NCBI GenBank assembly: GCA_029204225.1
Contig: CM055107.1
Coordinates: forward strand, 6,484,873-6,548,872
Source: Diphasiastrum complanatum
Taxonomy: Eukaryota > Streptophyta > Lycopodiopsida > Lycopodiales > Lycopodiaceae
DNA: 64,000 nt
Direction of reading: 5' to 3'
Shown: positions 37,797-48,789 of the stretch, in pieces
Layout: every line of letters begins with the position of its first letter
Position numbering within the stretch: position 1 is the first letter of the stretch
The notes under the pieces: generated by a model
Told to the model about the DNA's origin: nothing
What the model saw: only the letters and a program-made list of their open reading frames with translations
The model's database searches: none
Position numbers and translations under genes: made by a program

Positions 37797-38808
37797 TGTC
37801 GCGGAAGCGCTTTTTTCTGTTGTTTCGTGTTTGTCCTCTCTTCTGATTCACGAACAATTTTCTGTCTTTGAATTTTCTTTTCGTACGGAAGCACTTATGG
37901 GATCCCAGACACTCGACTACGCATCACAGAACATATTTTATTCTAGCAATCAAGAGACACGGCACAAGGCCAAGAGATACATGAAATAGAGCGACTATAT
38001 TGTCAGTTTGGTTTTAGAGCGAGTCAGTGTCTCGCTCGTTGGCAGAATGACTCTCTACTCTTTCGCTATGTTCTGCTCATTGGCAGACTTTCATGCACAA
38101 CTATGGTATTTTTGCTTTCTCACTCTATTCGCTACGTCTCTCTATGTTTCTTATATATCTCTGTATTCACTATCTCTCTTCTTTTTTCTCTTTTTGGTTA
38201 TGATCCAGAGAGGATCGTTTATCCCTCCACTGTGTAGAGTTTACAAGATAGCTAAACGTAGAATCACAAGACTAGTCAACGCTAATCAACTAGTTAGTTA
38301 GTCTTCGTTGTTGCTATTCGTTTCAGTTGGGCATGAAGCCCGTTGAGCTGCCGGCTGGCAGCGCGAAGGAATTCTCTTTGTTTGTTTCGTTCTTTTCGTT
38401 TCTTTTTGTAGTCTTCGTTTTGTGCCCCTTTTGCGGTTTGCGGTCCTGGAGGTGTGTTTACGATTCGCGATTGATTCGCAAATCGTTTGTGCTTCGAGTC
38501 AAAGACACATTGACTGTCGCGAATTGTTCTCGTTCGACCTTCGTGACTTGTTCGTGCTGCGACAAAGTTGCAGGAGTTCACCATTTCTGACACTACTAAG
38601 TCATTCCATACAAGAAACTTTATGCTTAGATTTATTCAGAAAAATTTGTAAGGCATTTCTTCATGAGAATCCTTAACAACCAAGAGTAACTATGTATTTT
38701 GAAGAATTGATCCTTTGTGAGGAACATCTTTTACTAACTTTTTTTCTTATTTGATTTTCAAATACTTCTGTAACATTTCCTCAAGTAACTTTTAATATAT
38801 ATTTTTCT
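37797..38808 (-). mobile_element. LTR-like repeat, right copy (5' LTR of copia 3)
   Basis: On the minus strand it ends CCGCGACA directly before the primer-binding site. A plausible LTR start is TGTCAGAAATGG at 38592; CTACT follows it on the plus strand (38593-38597) and also precedes the left LTR (33987-33991), like a target duplication. However, the similarity to the left copy continues to 38808, beyond that point. Confidence 0.75.
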
Positions 38809-38827
38809 GAAGGGAGGGATTTGTGAA

Positions 38828-38849
38828 GTGATAGAGTCGATTCTATCAC
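38828..38849. repeat. 22 bp near-palindrome
   Basis: GTGATAGAGTCGATTCTATCAC equals its own complement apart from two mirrored mismatches. No flanking gene explains it. Confidence 0.6.
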
Positions 38850-39099
38850 TTGATTCATCAGTTGCACAATTTTTGAAAAAATGCCAGAATACGTATGGAA
38901 ATAATTGAAAGCATTTTTGGATGAATCTAGAGTACTACAAAAATGTAATCATTTTAAATTAATAGATAAATTCTCTAAGATTGTGAGGAATAGTTTAAAA
39001 CTAGAGGATGTTTGAAAATTGAATTATTATTCATATGCATAGATAGTACAAGAAAAGATCGAACTTAAATTGTACTGATTGTATTAGATCTGATTTGTT

Positions 39100-39201
39100 G
39101 TCAATTTGGAATAGGATAGAAATAAGTTTCGGTCTTAACCTTGAATTGTTGTCAATTTGGATTAGGATAGAAATAAGTTTTGGTCTTAACCTTGAAATCT
39201 T
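39100..39201 (+). repeat. 51 bp tandem duplication
   Basis: GTCAATTTGG starts at 39100 and again at 39151; the two 51 bp units differ at only a few positions and read AGGATAGAAATAAGTTT inside. Confidence 0.85.
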
Positions 39202-42056
39202 GGATGTTTGTATGGATCAACCTAATCTTAGTATGTGTACCAAGATATATGTAGGATTGACTAGAAGTAAAATGGTTTGGAAAACTCATGAGAGTAGAAA
39301 TGTTTCTCCGTCTCAAAGATCTCCCAGATATGTTATTTACTCTTGAGAATAGAACTCATTGGGATAACTGAGATACAAGATTCTCAATTAAATATGTGAG
39401 TAACATCTTGTCGATTTGAGAAGAATTTGCCATATACATATATGTTTATTACAAGAGCATAGCGAGATTATTCTCACATGTGCACAATTAATCTTGTTGA
39501 ATCTACTATGTATTTCTAGTTATTGAGTTTATCTATGGTGCGCTTAAATTGGTCAATGGACATAGACATATGAACAATTTGATTCAGGAACTTTCAAGTT
39601 AATCATCTTTTGCCAAGCAACAGAGTTCATGAGTAAATACCATTATTTCCAAGGAGAACATATATTTGGTCCCATATTCATTGAATTTAACAAGCCTATA
39701 CATGAGAGTTGTAACTTAAACAAAATTTCAATATAAATGTGTGGAAATACATTTGAGCATGCAAACCTCCCCTTGTGAAGTGTTGAAAAATATCGCCTGT
39801 ATGCGATAGGAGGCTTTTTGGCTTCCATAATCATATCTTCCTAACAACTAATAATCCAAACCAACATTACATATAAGACTACACATTATTTATTCAAAGG
39901 TATGAGCAATTATCATTATGTCCAAAAAATAATTGGTACTAAGTATACTTTGATATTTTCGAATGTGGATACTACTTTCTCTCCGATTGTATATTTCAAA
40001 TTTCCTATATAACCATAGCAACTTGTCAATCCAAAAATGTGTCCACTTGGAATTGTATAAAACATAGGTGTATGAATAAATATACGAACAAATTTATATT
40101 CTTTTGATCAGCTCTATCCACGGATAGGATGAATATTGTCGCTAATCATCCTTTGGATTATGGCAAAAATGAATTATCTTTTATATCATATCAACAATAA
40201 CCAAACACAAATATGCCCTTAGTTGTGTTTCAAAAACTAGATAATCATTTCAATGCACCCTTATATGGCAAAAATTGCATTTGATACAACGATCTTTGAA
40301 GGCTTTTTCAAAGAAAAGAGTGATAAGCCACATGTCACAAAAACAACAAGCCCAAAACGTGCCTATGTTACTTCAAACATTATAAAGGCTTGTAAGGCTT
40401 GCTTGATATCTAATGCATGTAATGTTGTAAGTTCGTTGGATGCAAGAGAGCACAACTAAAATATATAGTCATTGGGATCATTTTTCAAATAGGAAGGCAT
40501 CATTTGCAGTCAACTAAATAAGCCCATTTTCTGTGAATTCCTCTACAAGGCCCATTCCCTAATGATATTCACCCCCCAAGGCTCAAGTCGATGAATGTAC
40601 ACAAGGTACACTTTCTCAATAATGTCCAAGCTCTCCATGCGACCATTTAAAACTTTGTACTAAAAAACATCCAATCCTCGATTCAATCTGTATCTACCTA
40701 GTGCAAATTTCAAAGAAAAAAACAAAGAATAGCCCACGACATTTTACTTTCAACACATTATGCTAAGCCATAGGGGACCTAAAAGCTTACATAAGAATAA
40801 TCTATAATTGTCATAGATATCATGTTGTAAGGTCAATCAAGACTTTCAGCCCCTGGAGACTTCCATTTGAGTCAACAATCCCATTCGAAACGTGCAAGAG
40901 CAAGACGAGTTGTACAAACTTCAAAGAATAGCAAACAATGATGTTGAGTTATGCTCTCCACTTGGAAAATTGATTTTGACTATGTTGTGTTGGGATTTCA
41001 CCCAAGGAGAGCCTGATCTCTCTAATAGATGAAGAGTGCACAATATTCCTAGCTCCATCATAAATCTAACTCAAACGTGATGCACGAGTCATGGTACACC
41101 CATAAGATAAATATATGTGGATCACAGCTGCCAGCAAATGTTTGCATACATCAAAAGTTTGACATTGCAAATGTGTTTACAAGTTTGCCAGTGGAAGCAA
41201 CGTTGATAGTGTTTCAGGTTCAAAACTTGAACAAAAATTTGTGGGTCACCAAAATACTTCAAGAAATACATCAAATTTGAGATTTCAAGCATTTCATTTG
41301 TTAATTCTGTACAACATATGAATGGATGACAAAGGTTATAATCTGCTCTGTAGTGCAGCCAAAGCAGCACTAGTTTCACAATATTTTCTTCAGTAGTTTC
41401 ACCTTAACCACCGTAGTAACAAGCTTTGAAGTTGTTACACAGAGCTATGTAAGGATTACATGCTTGCCACAAACAGATTTATCTTCTAAGCCAGATGAAA
41501 AGGATTTCAACTCAGATACAAACGGAAATCCTCGTTGGTGCTAGTGCTATCAACAAGAACAAAAATGATGGCACGAAACAACCCACTTAGGTGGCCGTTC
41601 ATCTCTAATCGTCATATTCTGTAACAGTCGTTGCCACCCTGAAGAACAAGTTAGTTGTATCGATTTGATTGTAGCAAAGCAGATCCTTTACATCCCTCAA
41701 TATAATTAATTTGCCTTGACAGTACGAGATAAACATGGGACAAATTCATCAAAAGCTGAAAGAGAAAGGGCAACCTTTCCTTACTCTTTGGCACATCTCC
41801 TTCCCACTGGAGTACAAAACCAATGACCAGACCTTGGTCCACTTGCAAACCTTTTATGGTCCAACTTCAGACAAAAAAGTGAGACCATAACGTGACAATG
41901 GCTGAATACTTTCTTTTCTTATGAAACTTGGAGCCTTGGGAACAATCTTAAATTGAATCATGGTAATACCAAATGCACTCCACAAGCTTGAAACCAAGCT
42001 ACTACAAAAATTTGTGCCATTTACCATCTTACAACATAGTTCTGAAAGATGAGCAT
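39202..42056. other. No recognised gene; probably decayed repeats and MIRO 3' flank
   Basis: AT-rich and closed in all frames. Short frames (for example 40253-40459 plus) show no known domain. The right end would be the 3' untranslated region of the MIRO terminal exon if that gene is transcribed. Confidence 0.45.
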
Positions 42057-42130
42057 TCATGTGTGCGCCTGCTTTCGAATTGCATACACTTTATATGCAG
42101 CCAGACCAACAACAATCACTGCAGCTCCAA
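42057..42130 (-). CDS. MIRO: MIRO-type GTPase terminal exon (membrane anchor)
   Basis: The minus strand reads GAAVIVVGLAAYKVYAIRKQ followed by AHT and TGA (stop at 42057-42059), with a Val whose first base would come from the previous exon. This matches the C-terminal membrane anchor of plant mitochondrial Rho GTPases, which has a hydrophobic stretch and then a short basic tail. A good acceptor (GACTGCAG) ends at 42131 with an in-frame TGA just upstream, so the exon must start there. The exon would be entered in phase 1. With 43510-43660 it marks a MIRO gene on this strand. The exon encoding the end of the GTPase domain should lie between and is not found. Confidence 0.65.
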
Positions 42131-42159
42131 CTGCAGTCCACGAAATTCAAAGGCGTGTC

Positions 42160-42161
<2 letters not shown>

Positions 42162-42205
<44 letters not shown>
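42162..42205 (+). repeat. (CT)n microsatellite, 22 units
   Basis: Pure CT for 44 bp, lying about 30 bp upstream of the MIRO terminal exon acceptor on the minus strand (where it reads GA). Confidence 0.98.
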
Positions 42206-42207
<2 letters not shown>

Positions 42208-43109
42208 GCTTTACTCCGAGTTTTGTTTCTGTGCGCATGCGTGATAGAGAAAGTTGAGAGTTCACAATTTCAACATTCACAACGAAATCTTCTTTGCCAA
42301 ACATGTTTCTTGAGGACTTCTAAAGGTCAGTTGCTAGGAAAGCAACGATTCTGATTCAGAATCCAAAAAGTGGGGCACCATAAATGAGGTTTGTCACAAC
42401 TTCATCTTTCTTTCAGTGCACAAGTCTCAGAAATTTAACTACATTATTTGATTTTCTACGACAGGGCCCTACAAAATTCACTTTCTAGTTCCAGTTGGAA
42501 TATTTGGGAATGAAATTCAATTTTTAGGATTTCATACCCATAGTTTCTAGCAAATGTGTGCAACATGCTTGCAAGTTTGAAAATAAGTCTAAAACCTTGC
42601 AAACGTTTTCGTGGAAAAACCCTTGCTTAACCTTGACCTACAAGGAAACGTTTGTGGTAGTTTAAGCACAAAATAGCCTCAAATATGCGTCACACTTTGT
42701 GTTTGAAACATTGCATTGTGCGGTATGCAAATTTTCATAGGTATTGCAGTTTTATATAATAATTCACACATAACTTCCTAGCATACATGTTTAGGTTTAC
42801 AATGGCTTTACAAACTCTTTTGCAGGCATGGAATCTAATGCAAATGTCTTACAATCAAATCTTAATCCTTGCACTTTGTTGATTGTCTGAACTAAAATTA
42901 TGCAAAATGCTGCTCCTAGTAGCCATATATTTTTAGGACGGATGCGAGCAATTTTGCAACTTATGTGATATTGCTTCAAGATGTCAAGCTCAATCTAAGG
43001 AGCTTTTTGCAGAAATAAGTAGATTGACATACTGGAGACACTATTCTATGGAAGTAAATTCATGTTTAATACAGACCATGAGTCCCTTTTATATCATTGT
43101 AACCCACCT

Positions 43110-43268
43110 CATCATCGAGGTTGAAAAGCTAGGTTGGCCAAAATCATGGAGAAGTTCAGGGTTGAGACCTGCTATGTTGAGTGGACTTCTAATCGGGTAG
43201 TGGATGCCCTTAGCAGGATACATGAATTGAACATACTACATAGAACCCTTCAGAAAAATCTCTACTGA
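43110..43268 (+). mobile_element. Ty3/gypsy RNase H C-terminal scrap
   Basis: 43131-43268 encodes RLAKIMEKFRVETCYVEWTS and NRVVDALSRIHELN, the conserved end of gypsy RNase H (the DALSR motif). It stops at TGA 43266-43268. It lies between the two MIRO exons, where an exon is missing. Confidence 0.75.
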
Positions 43269-43509
43269 CTTGTAGATCTCTAGAAACTGAGTCTCTATCC
43301 GTCAAAGAGGGAAGTAAAGACAAAGACCAATTTCACTCTCCAAAGAAGAAATGAGACATGGACGCCCTCTACTTCGACATCTGCCCCTCGTACCAATTTC
43401 ATGAGCATGCTCTAGAGAATGCAATTTCAAGAGAAGAAAGTGTGTATGGTTGCTCTCTTCAAATAATTGTGATCAGTGACATTGAAATAACTGTTAAGCC
43501 AGCCTTTAC

Positions 43510-43660
43510 CTGAGCAGAGTTCTGAATGGCTGCGGGATGAGGTTCATAATCATCCTTAGCAGCAATCAGCAAACAGGGGACCTCAAAGCCACTTGTCTCT
43601 CCATGTGCTGCCACTTCCACCAAAAGGTCTGCGGCTCGCTTCCAAAAAGCTTCATTAGAA
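43510..43660 (-). CDS. MIRO: MIRO-type GTPase internal exon (C-terminal GTPase domain)
   Basis: The 151 bp exon encodes SNEAFWKRAADLLVEVAAHG, ETSGFEVPCLLIAAKDDYEP and HPAAIQNSAQ. It closely follows the segment of plant MIRO proteins that covers the second GTPase domain's DSSDE...SWKRA...VPCL..AAKDD region; AAKDD is the NKXD-like guanine-recognition element. Splice sites fit exactly: acceptor GAATAG before 43660 and donor CAG|GTAAAG after 43510. MIRO proteins sit on the mitochondrial outer membrane and control mitochondrial movement and shape. No upstream exons were recognised in the window, so this may be part of a gene with long introns or a decayed copy. Confidence 0.75.
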
Positions 43661-43699
43661 CTATTCACAGATCGAATGCCAAAATATTCGCACACCAAT

Positions 43700-44250
43700 C
43701 AGAAATGCCCCAGATTAAACACAAAGTCCAACCAGTGAACCAAATTGATGCACAGTTGTGAAAAGCTCATCTTGCAGGCTCAAAAAAGCTAGTAGAGTTT
43801 GAATTGCAAATAACATGAATTAGAGTGAAAATAAATTCAAATTTTCATCATAATATCGACAAGAAGAGTTATGGCCGGAACATCTAGTGTGATCAAGAGA
43901 GAGCTTCTTACCCAGAAATTGTCAAGGATCTTCAGTCCAATGAAAGAATCACAGATTTGTATGGAAATGATGATAAATTATAAATACATTGAAAAACAAC
44001 CAGTAACAGGAAAAACATAATCGGCAACTATCATGAGAAACTCGTCACAATGAAAATCTAAGTTGATAGAAGGGCATAGCAAAAAATACGAGGAGAATAT
44101 TTGTTGAATTTCAATGTACATCATACACCCGTATGACAAAGGTAAAACTTAGAATTCATTTTGACTAATGCAAGTCCTCCAAAGAATAAACAGATAGATA
44201 GGCCTAACCCCAATCTGATCAACCAAATTCACTGCATATTTGCCAGATAT
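43700..44250. other. No recognised gene
   Basis: AT-rich; candidate donor-like sites occur but no MIRO exon or other domain could be read. Confidence 0.45.
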
Positions 44251-44497
44251 GGTAGGTGCAAAGTACCCCACGGCACAGGTGCCTTGGGGTCCAGGTGCCG
44301 TACCACGGCACACGTGCCATGGTACGGTACCTGTTTTTTTTTTCTTTTGTTTCTTGCTTAAAATATGACTTAAAAAAGGTTTTCAAAAAAAAAAAAACAG
44401 GCGCCGTGGGTGCCAGTTCCACGGCACCTGTACGGCACCCACGGCACCTGTGCCGTACCAGGTGCCGTACCACGGCACCTGGAACTTTGGGTAGGTG
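44251..44497. mobile_element. hAT-like foldback/MITE with 8 bp target duplication
   Basis: A 231 bp element (44259-44489) lies between perfect 8 bp copies of GGTAGGTG (44251-44258 and 44490-44497). Its ends are inverted, CAAAGTACC and CAAAGTTCC, fitting the YARNG terminal pattern of hAT transposons, which also make 8 bp duplications. Both arms are GC-rich and built from GGTGCCGT/ACGGCACC words that can pair within and between arms. An AT-rich core with poly-T and poly-A runs separates them. No transposase is encoded, so it would need one in trans. Confidence 0.85.
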
Positions 44498-44499
44498 TA

Positions 44500-45310
44500 T
44501 AGACCTCCACAAATGACCTGCAACCATATAAAAATGACACAAAATTAGTAACTAGGAAGCTTCAAAAATCATGTCTCTTTCGAAATACTAATCCTTCAGA
44601 AATCACGTCTCTTTTGAAATACTAATCATATGCATGTTCATGAACATAAAGTAGAAATGACAAGTAGTCTTCAGACAAAGGCAGACTTTATTGTGTCATG
44701 CAGAGCTTTGAATGGGGGAATGTCCTCATTAGAGCATGTTATGCATATGATGTCTGGTAGATCAGCCGGGAATGTTATAGAGCTAGCAAGTTGATCAGGC
44801 AATTATGTTTCACAGCTAGCTAGTTGATTACTGTTGTAGTTTTGTCGCTCAGTATTATCAATAGAATCACATAAAAGAGTCATTTGAGAGTCCCTAATAG
44901 ATGTATCCGCTGCATTTTATATTCAAATTTTTAGGCATCATACCAACTACAAAACCATAATGACAGGGTGCTGATGCAAACAATTTGGGGTCTCACAGTT
45001 GGGGAAAACCCTCCCAGTTGGCTGAAACTAAATAGGCTGACCATCATATAACAAGACGGACTTCAAAAGACGTATTTTTATGTTTGATACTTTAATCACA
45101 TGAAAAGCAACTATTGAGGAGCATTAAAAAAAATAAGCAAACCTCCTTTGCAATTGTTTCAATCTCCAAAAAGCATTTGATGGTTCCAAGGGAAATATTT
45201 TTGAAAAAATGGAAGAAACAGGGGTCCCAAAAGGATTGAGGCATACCGTGGGACAACTATATAATGAGATGGTTGGCACAGTCAAAGTCTATCATCCTGA
45301 TATAGTAGAT
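44500..45310. other. No recognised gene
   Basis: AT-rich sequence; no known motif or repeat boundary seen. Confidence 0.45.
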
Positions 45311-45315
45311 GTCCA

Positions 45316-46065
45316 TTAGCCTGGAAAAAAGTGGTGTATAGTGTGCTGTGAAACTGTCGGTGAGCGTGCACCTTCGGTGTCATCTCTACTGCCATGGAGC
45401 TGTGGGCTATGGCCTAGGGACTGGCTGTCTCTTTGCGCATCGACACTGTCTCTGCTGTTTGTGTATGGAAGCAACTGGAATCTCAACTTCTCCATCGGAG
45501 TCACTACTCAAGATTACATCCTATCTCTGTCTCCGGCGTTATTGGCCTCCCTGATGCTCAACTATATCAAGGGGGGTACGTTTGTGTCTAGTCTCACCAT
45601 CCTCAAGTCTGAAATCTCCTGAATCATCAATGCAACACATCTGCGATTCTCATATGATATCAAGGTAGAGAGTGTGACTGGGTGCTCTCGGAACAAGCAG
45701 TAATACCTCCCTCGGATCTCATAGTAAGCTGGGCATCCTAATAGAAAATGGAACTCATCCTCATGTGTATCACACATACTACCAAACCGAGCATCTCACG
45801 GGGTGCCACTATATTTGCCAGTTTCAATGGCTAGCTGGTGGGAGGAAACCCGAAACTGACCCATCAGTATCCGCAGTCTATGTGAAATACTCTCCAATAG
45901 GTAACCGGGTACTATAGGGCACCCAGCTGGATCTCGAGATAGAAAATGTGTGCGATAGAACTCACTCTTAGTCCCCAGTGGACCGTGCCAAGTGCTCTGA
46001 AGATATGCCACTGACATGTGGCCCCGAAAGAATAGAGCAGAGAAGGCTTTATTCTGTATCCTCAT
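45316..46065 (-). mobile_element. Reverse-transcriptase-associated zinc domain remnant (non-LTR type)
   Basis: The minus strand frame from 46065 gives HRLRILMGQFRVSSHQLAIE, TGKYSGTP, then after one TGA (45796-45798) DARFGSMCDTHEDEFHFLLG and CPAYYEIRGRYYC. The order S.xLxIETG, PR..R.C..C, DE.HFL..CP is that of the Cys/His domain at the C terminus of many non-LTR reverse transcriptases. The stop sits where the conserved Arg of the PR pair is expected; a CGA to TGA change would explain it. The frame continues with one more stop to 45316. No catalytic RT is seen. Confidence 0.65.
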
Positions 46066-46421
46066 AATTCATACTTCCAGACTCACTGGTCATTACTTTT
46101 CAAATATATGGATGTGGCTGAGCACACCAATAATCCCTCCATGAATACATTCCACTCTGAGATTCATGGATATCCTTGAAACTACTTGCAATGATCTTTC
46201 ACTGAACAAAGCTTAGAAATGATTCTCATGGCACTATGGTAGCCAGAGCATACTTCAGAGTTCTTGGCGATGTGTAAAGCTGTCTCAGGAGAAGTAAAAT
46301 TAAGTCAAAATTTGACGGCCAAGTTCTCAGTGTCATAGCAGAACAGCAACATCCTCCCTTTCTTCATTTTCCTTGCAAATGAGCAGTTTGTCGACTATAC
46401 AAATTGCCTCCTTATTTAGTC

Positions 46422-48458
46422 CTAATCAATATCTGCAACTTGTGCCGCCTCTTTAGGAACAAATACATAAACCATCTTATCAACTTGTGCCACCTCTCTC
46501 AGCACAGATTCACGAACAATCCTATCAACCTCCATGTGACAACTATCAATCTTCTTCAATCTACTGTTGTTCATAATGTCTCTCACTTGTTGAGCATCAT
46601 CATACCTGCCAGCTGCAGCATAAATGTTTGACAGAAGTACATATGGTGCAGCATTTTCTGGATCCAATTTGATAGCATGACTTGCAGCTCGTGCACCACG
46701 CTCTACGTCACCATAAATTCTGCAAGCACCTAGCAAACACAACCATACCCTAGCTTTGCTTTCAAGCGGCATACTGTTGATCAAATTCTCTGCATCATCC
46801 AAAAGTCCTGCACGACCAAGGATATCAATCAGGCAAACATTATGCTCCACCTTTGGTATTAAGCTATGGTCTTCCCTCATGGAATTAAAGTAACGCCTGG
46901 CTGCATCAACCCTTCCCGTGTGGCTGCATGCAGCAAGAACGCTGAGAAAGGTTACATGGTTAGGCTTAAAACCATCAGACTGCATATAATCAAACAAATC
47001 TAGGGCTTCCATGCCATGTCCATTGTGGGCACATGCTGCAATCATAGCATTCCAAGATACCACATCCCTAACGGGCATTCGGCCAAACACGTTCCTCGCA
47101 TCCTCCAGGCTGCCGCACTTGCCATAGAGATTGATAAGGGCGGTTCCCACAACCACCTGTTCCTCGTATCCACACTCCACAATGGCAGCATGAATCTCCT
47201 GCCCTTTCTCAAGAGCAGCAAGGCTAGTGCATGCATCAAGAACGGTTACGAAGGTAATTTGATCTGGCTTGATTCCATCAGACTGCATTCGATTGAACAA
47301 ACATAGAGCCTCTTTACTGTGCCCATTTTGGGAACAAGCTGTGATCATAGCAGTCCATGATGCAACTGTCCTACTGGGCATTCGGCTGAACACCCTCCTT
47401 GCATCCTCCAGGCTCCCACATTTGCCATACATATTAACGAGGGCATTGTGCATGTTAAGAAAGCCATTTCCCATATCCGCCCTGCCCTCATACCCAGCTT
47501 CGACAATGGCAGCATGAATTTCCTGCCCCTTTTTAAGATCTGCAAGGCTCGCACACGCATCTAAAGCACAGACAAAGGTGATAGGGTTTGGTTTGAACCC
47601 AGCACCTTGCATCTGATCAAAGAAATCAAGCGCTTCGTCGCAATGCCCATTCTGAGAAAGCGCCGTGATCATGGCTGTCCACGAAATTACATCGCGATTT
47701 ACCATCTGATTGAACACATTCCTCGCATCCCCCAAACTGGCACACTTTCCATACATATTCACTAGGGCATTTCCCACGATAAGCTGTCGATCGTACCCTC
47801 TCCTAACAATTGCAGCATGAACTTCCTGCCCTTTCTCAAGAGCGGCAATGCTTGAGCAAGCATCTAGGGCAGCGACAAAGCTAACTTGATCAGGCCTAAT
47901 TCCATCACACTGCATTCGTTGAAAACATTCCAGTGCCTCTCTGCCGCATCCATTTTGCGCATAAGCATTCATGAGTATGTTCCAAGAATACAAATTGATC
48001 TTGGGCAGATTGTCAAACACAGATCGGGCATCTTCTATGCTGCCACAATCGCCGTACATTTTGACAACCCAATTCCCTAAAAAAGTGTTCCAATCATACC
48101 TGTACCTTCTGATATGTGCGTGCACAAGTCTGCCATGATACAGAGCCTTAGCCTGCCCACAACGCTTCAACAGAGACGCCAATGTAGCAAAGCTAGTGGT
48201 ACGATCCAGCGGCTTTTCCAACTCCCAATTTACAGTTTTGTGATTTCTCCAAGCTGCTGCTGCCTGTTCCAAGGAATTGTCATACTTTCCCCAATTCGTC
48301 CTTTTTTTGGATGGAAGATCCTCAGCAAGAGTTGAAGGCTTCTGTGCGATTATAGCAGATTTGAGGCTAGAACCTCGCCTGCTTCGAGCGCTCACGCGAG
48401 GAAATAACCTACAACTAGCAGTACTACACTCCATAGTTGGATTGAAAAGTTTGGGCAT
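46422..48458 (-). CDS. PLS-class pentatricopeptide repeat protein, E-type end
   Basis: 678 residues in one uninterrupted frame, start at 48458. Residues 1-50 are Ser/Arg-rich and poor in acids, as in organelle targeting peptides. Repeats run from about 88 to 536 in P-L-S triplets: NWVVKMYGDCGSIEDARSVF, WNILMNAYAQNGCGREALEC, then repeated KGQEVHAAIV, GNALVNMYGKC and SWTAMITALSQNGH units. An extra stretch near 327-337 (ADMGNGFLNMH) breaks the usual spacing. An E domain follows (about 537-640: LIDILGRAGLLDDAENLINS, LLGACRIYGDVERG, YVLLSNIYAAAGRYDDA). The tail is odd: residues 645-659 and 660-674 are a 15-residue tandem duplication, and there is no DYW deaminase. Family members bind single-stranded organelle RNA and commonly act in C-to-U editing, so an editing role would need a partner deaminase. 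Confidence 0.9.
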   Translation of the reverse strand: MPKLFNPTMECSTASCRLFPRVSARSRRGSSLKSAIIAQKPSTLAEDLPSKKRTNWGKYDNSLEQAAAAWRNHKTVNWELEKPLDRTTSFATLASLLKRCGQAKALYHGRLVHAHIRRYRYDWNTFLGNWVVKMYGDCGSIEDARSVFDNLPKINLYSWNILMNAYAQNGCGREALECFQRMQCDGIRPDQVSFVAALDACSSIAALEKGQEVHAAIVRRGYDRQLIVGNALVNMYGKCASLGDARNVFNQMVNRDVISWTAMITALSQNGHCDEALDFFDQMQGAGFKPNPITFVCALDACASLADLKKGQEIHAAIVEAGYEGRADMGNGFLNMHNALVNMYGKCGSLEDARRVFSRMPSRTVASWTAMITACSQNGHSKEALCLFNRMQSDGIKPDQITFVTVLDACTSLAALEKGQEIHAAIVECGYEEQVVVGTALINLYGKCGSLEDARNVFGRMPVRDVVSWNAMIAACAHNGHGMEALDLFDYMQSDGFKPNHVTFLSVLAACSHTGRVDAARRYFNSMREDHSLIPKVEHNVCLIDILGRAGLLDDAENLINSMPLESKARVWLCLLGACRIYGDVERGARAASHAIKLDPENAAPYVLLSNIYAAAGRYDDAQQVRDIMNNSRLKKIDSCHMEVDRIVRESVLREVAQVDKMVYVFVPKEAAQVADID

Positions 48459-48789
48459 TTACCCCATTTCTGCTTTGTTGGGAAATATGCAAGCAAAGCC
48501 CTAGAGAAGAATAAGTATGAGATTCCTTGCTTCCACACAACACAATCAACACAACAACACATTCGCCAAAATATTTTGTGCTATGAAAAAGAACAATTAT
48601 TTAGCGAAGTCTCCAAATTTTGCATTGATCAATGTCCCCGAGTTGAAGAGCAGTTCCTGAATTGTTCGTACGGTGGGCTGTGGATCTTTTGAGATTGTAC
48701 GTAGTACTGCCATCATCCTAAGAAATGGAGACTTCCATATCTTCAATGAAGTCTAAACATGTGGCCAGACTTCACAGGGACAGAGTCCA

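Noticed and set aside
42131-43509. A MIRO exon encoding the end of the GTPase domain
   Set aside because: I read the minus strand for the conserved Leu-Ser-Ile-Pro-Glu-Thr segment and found no match.
44219-44542. A 107-residue minus-strand protein over the foldback element
   Set aside because: The frame follows from GC-rich palindromic repeats of a transposable element.
47016-47560. Open frames antisense or out of frame to the PPR gene
   Set aside because: Shadow frames of the repetitive PPR coding sequence.
46422-48458. DYW deaminase domain on the PPR protein
   Set aside because: No HxE(x)nCxxC or terminal DYW is encoded before the stop, and none was seen in the short downstream stretch.
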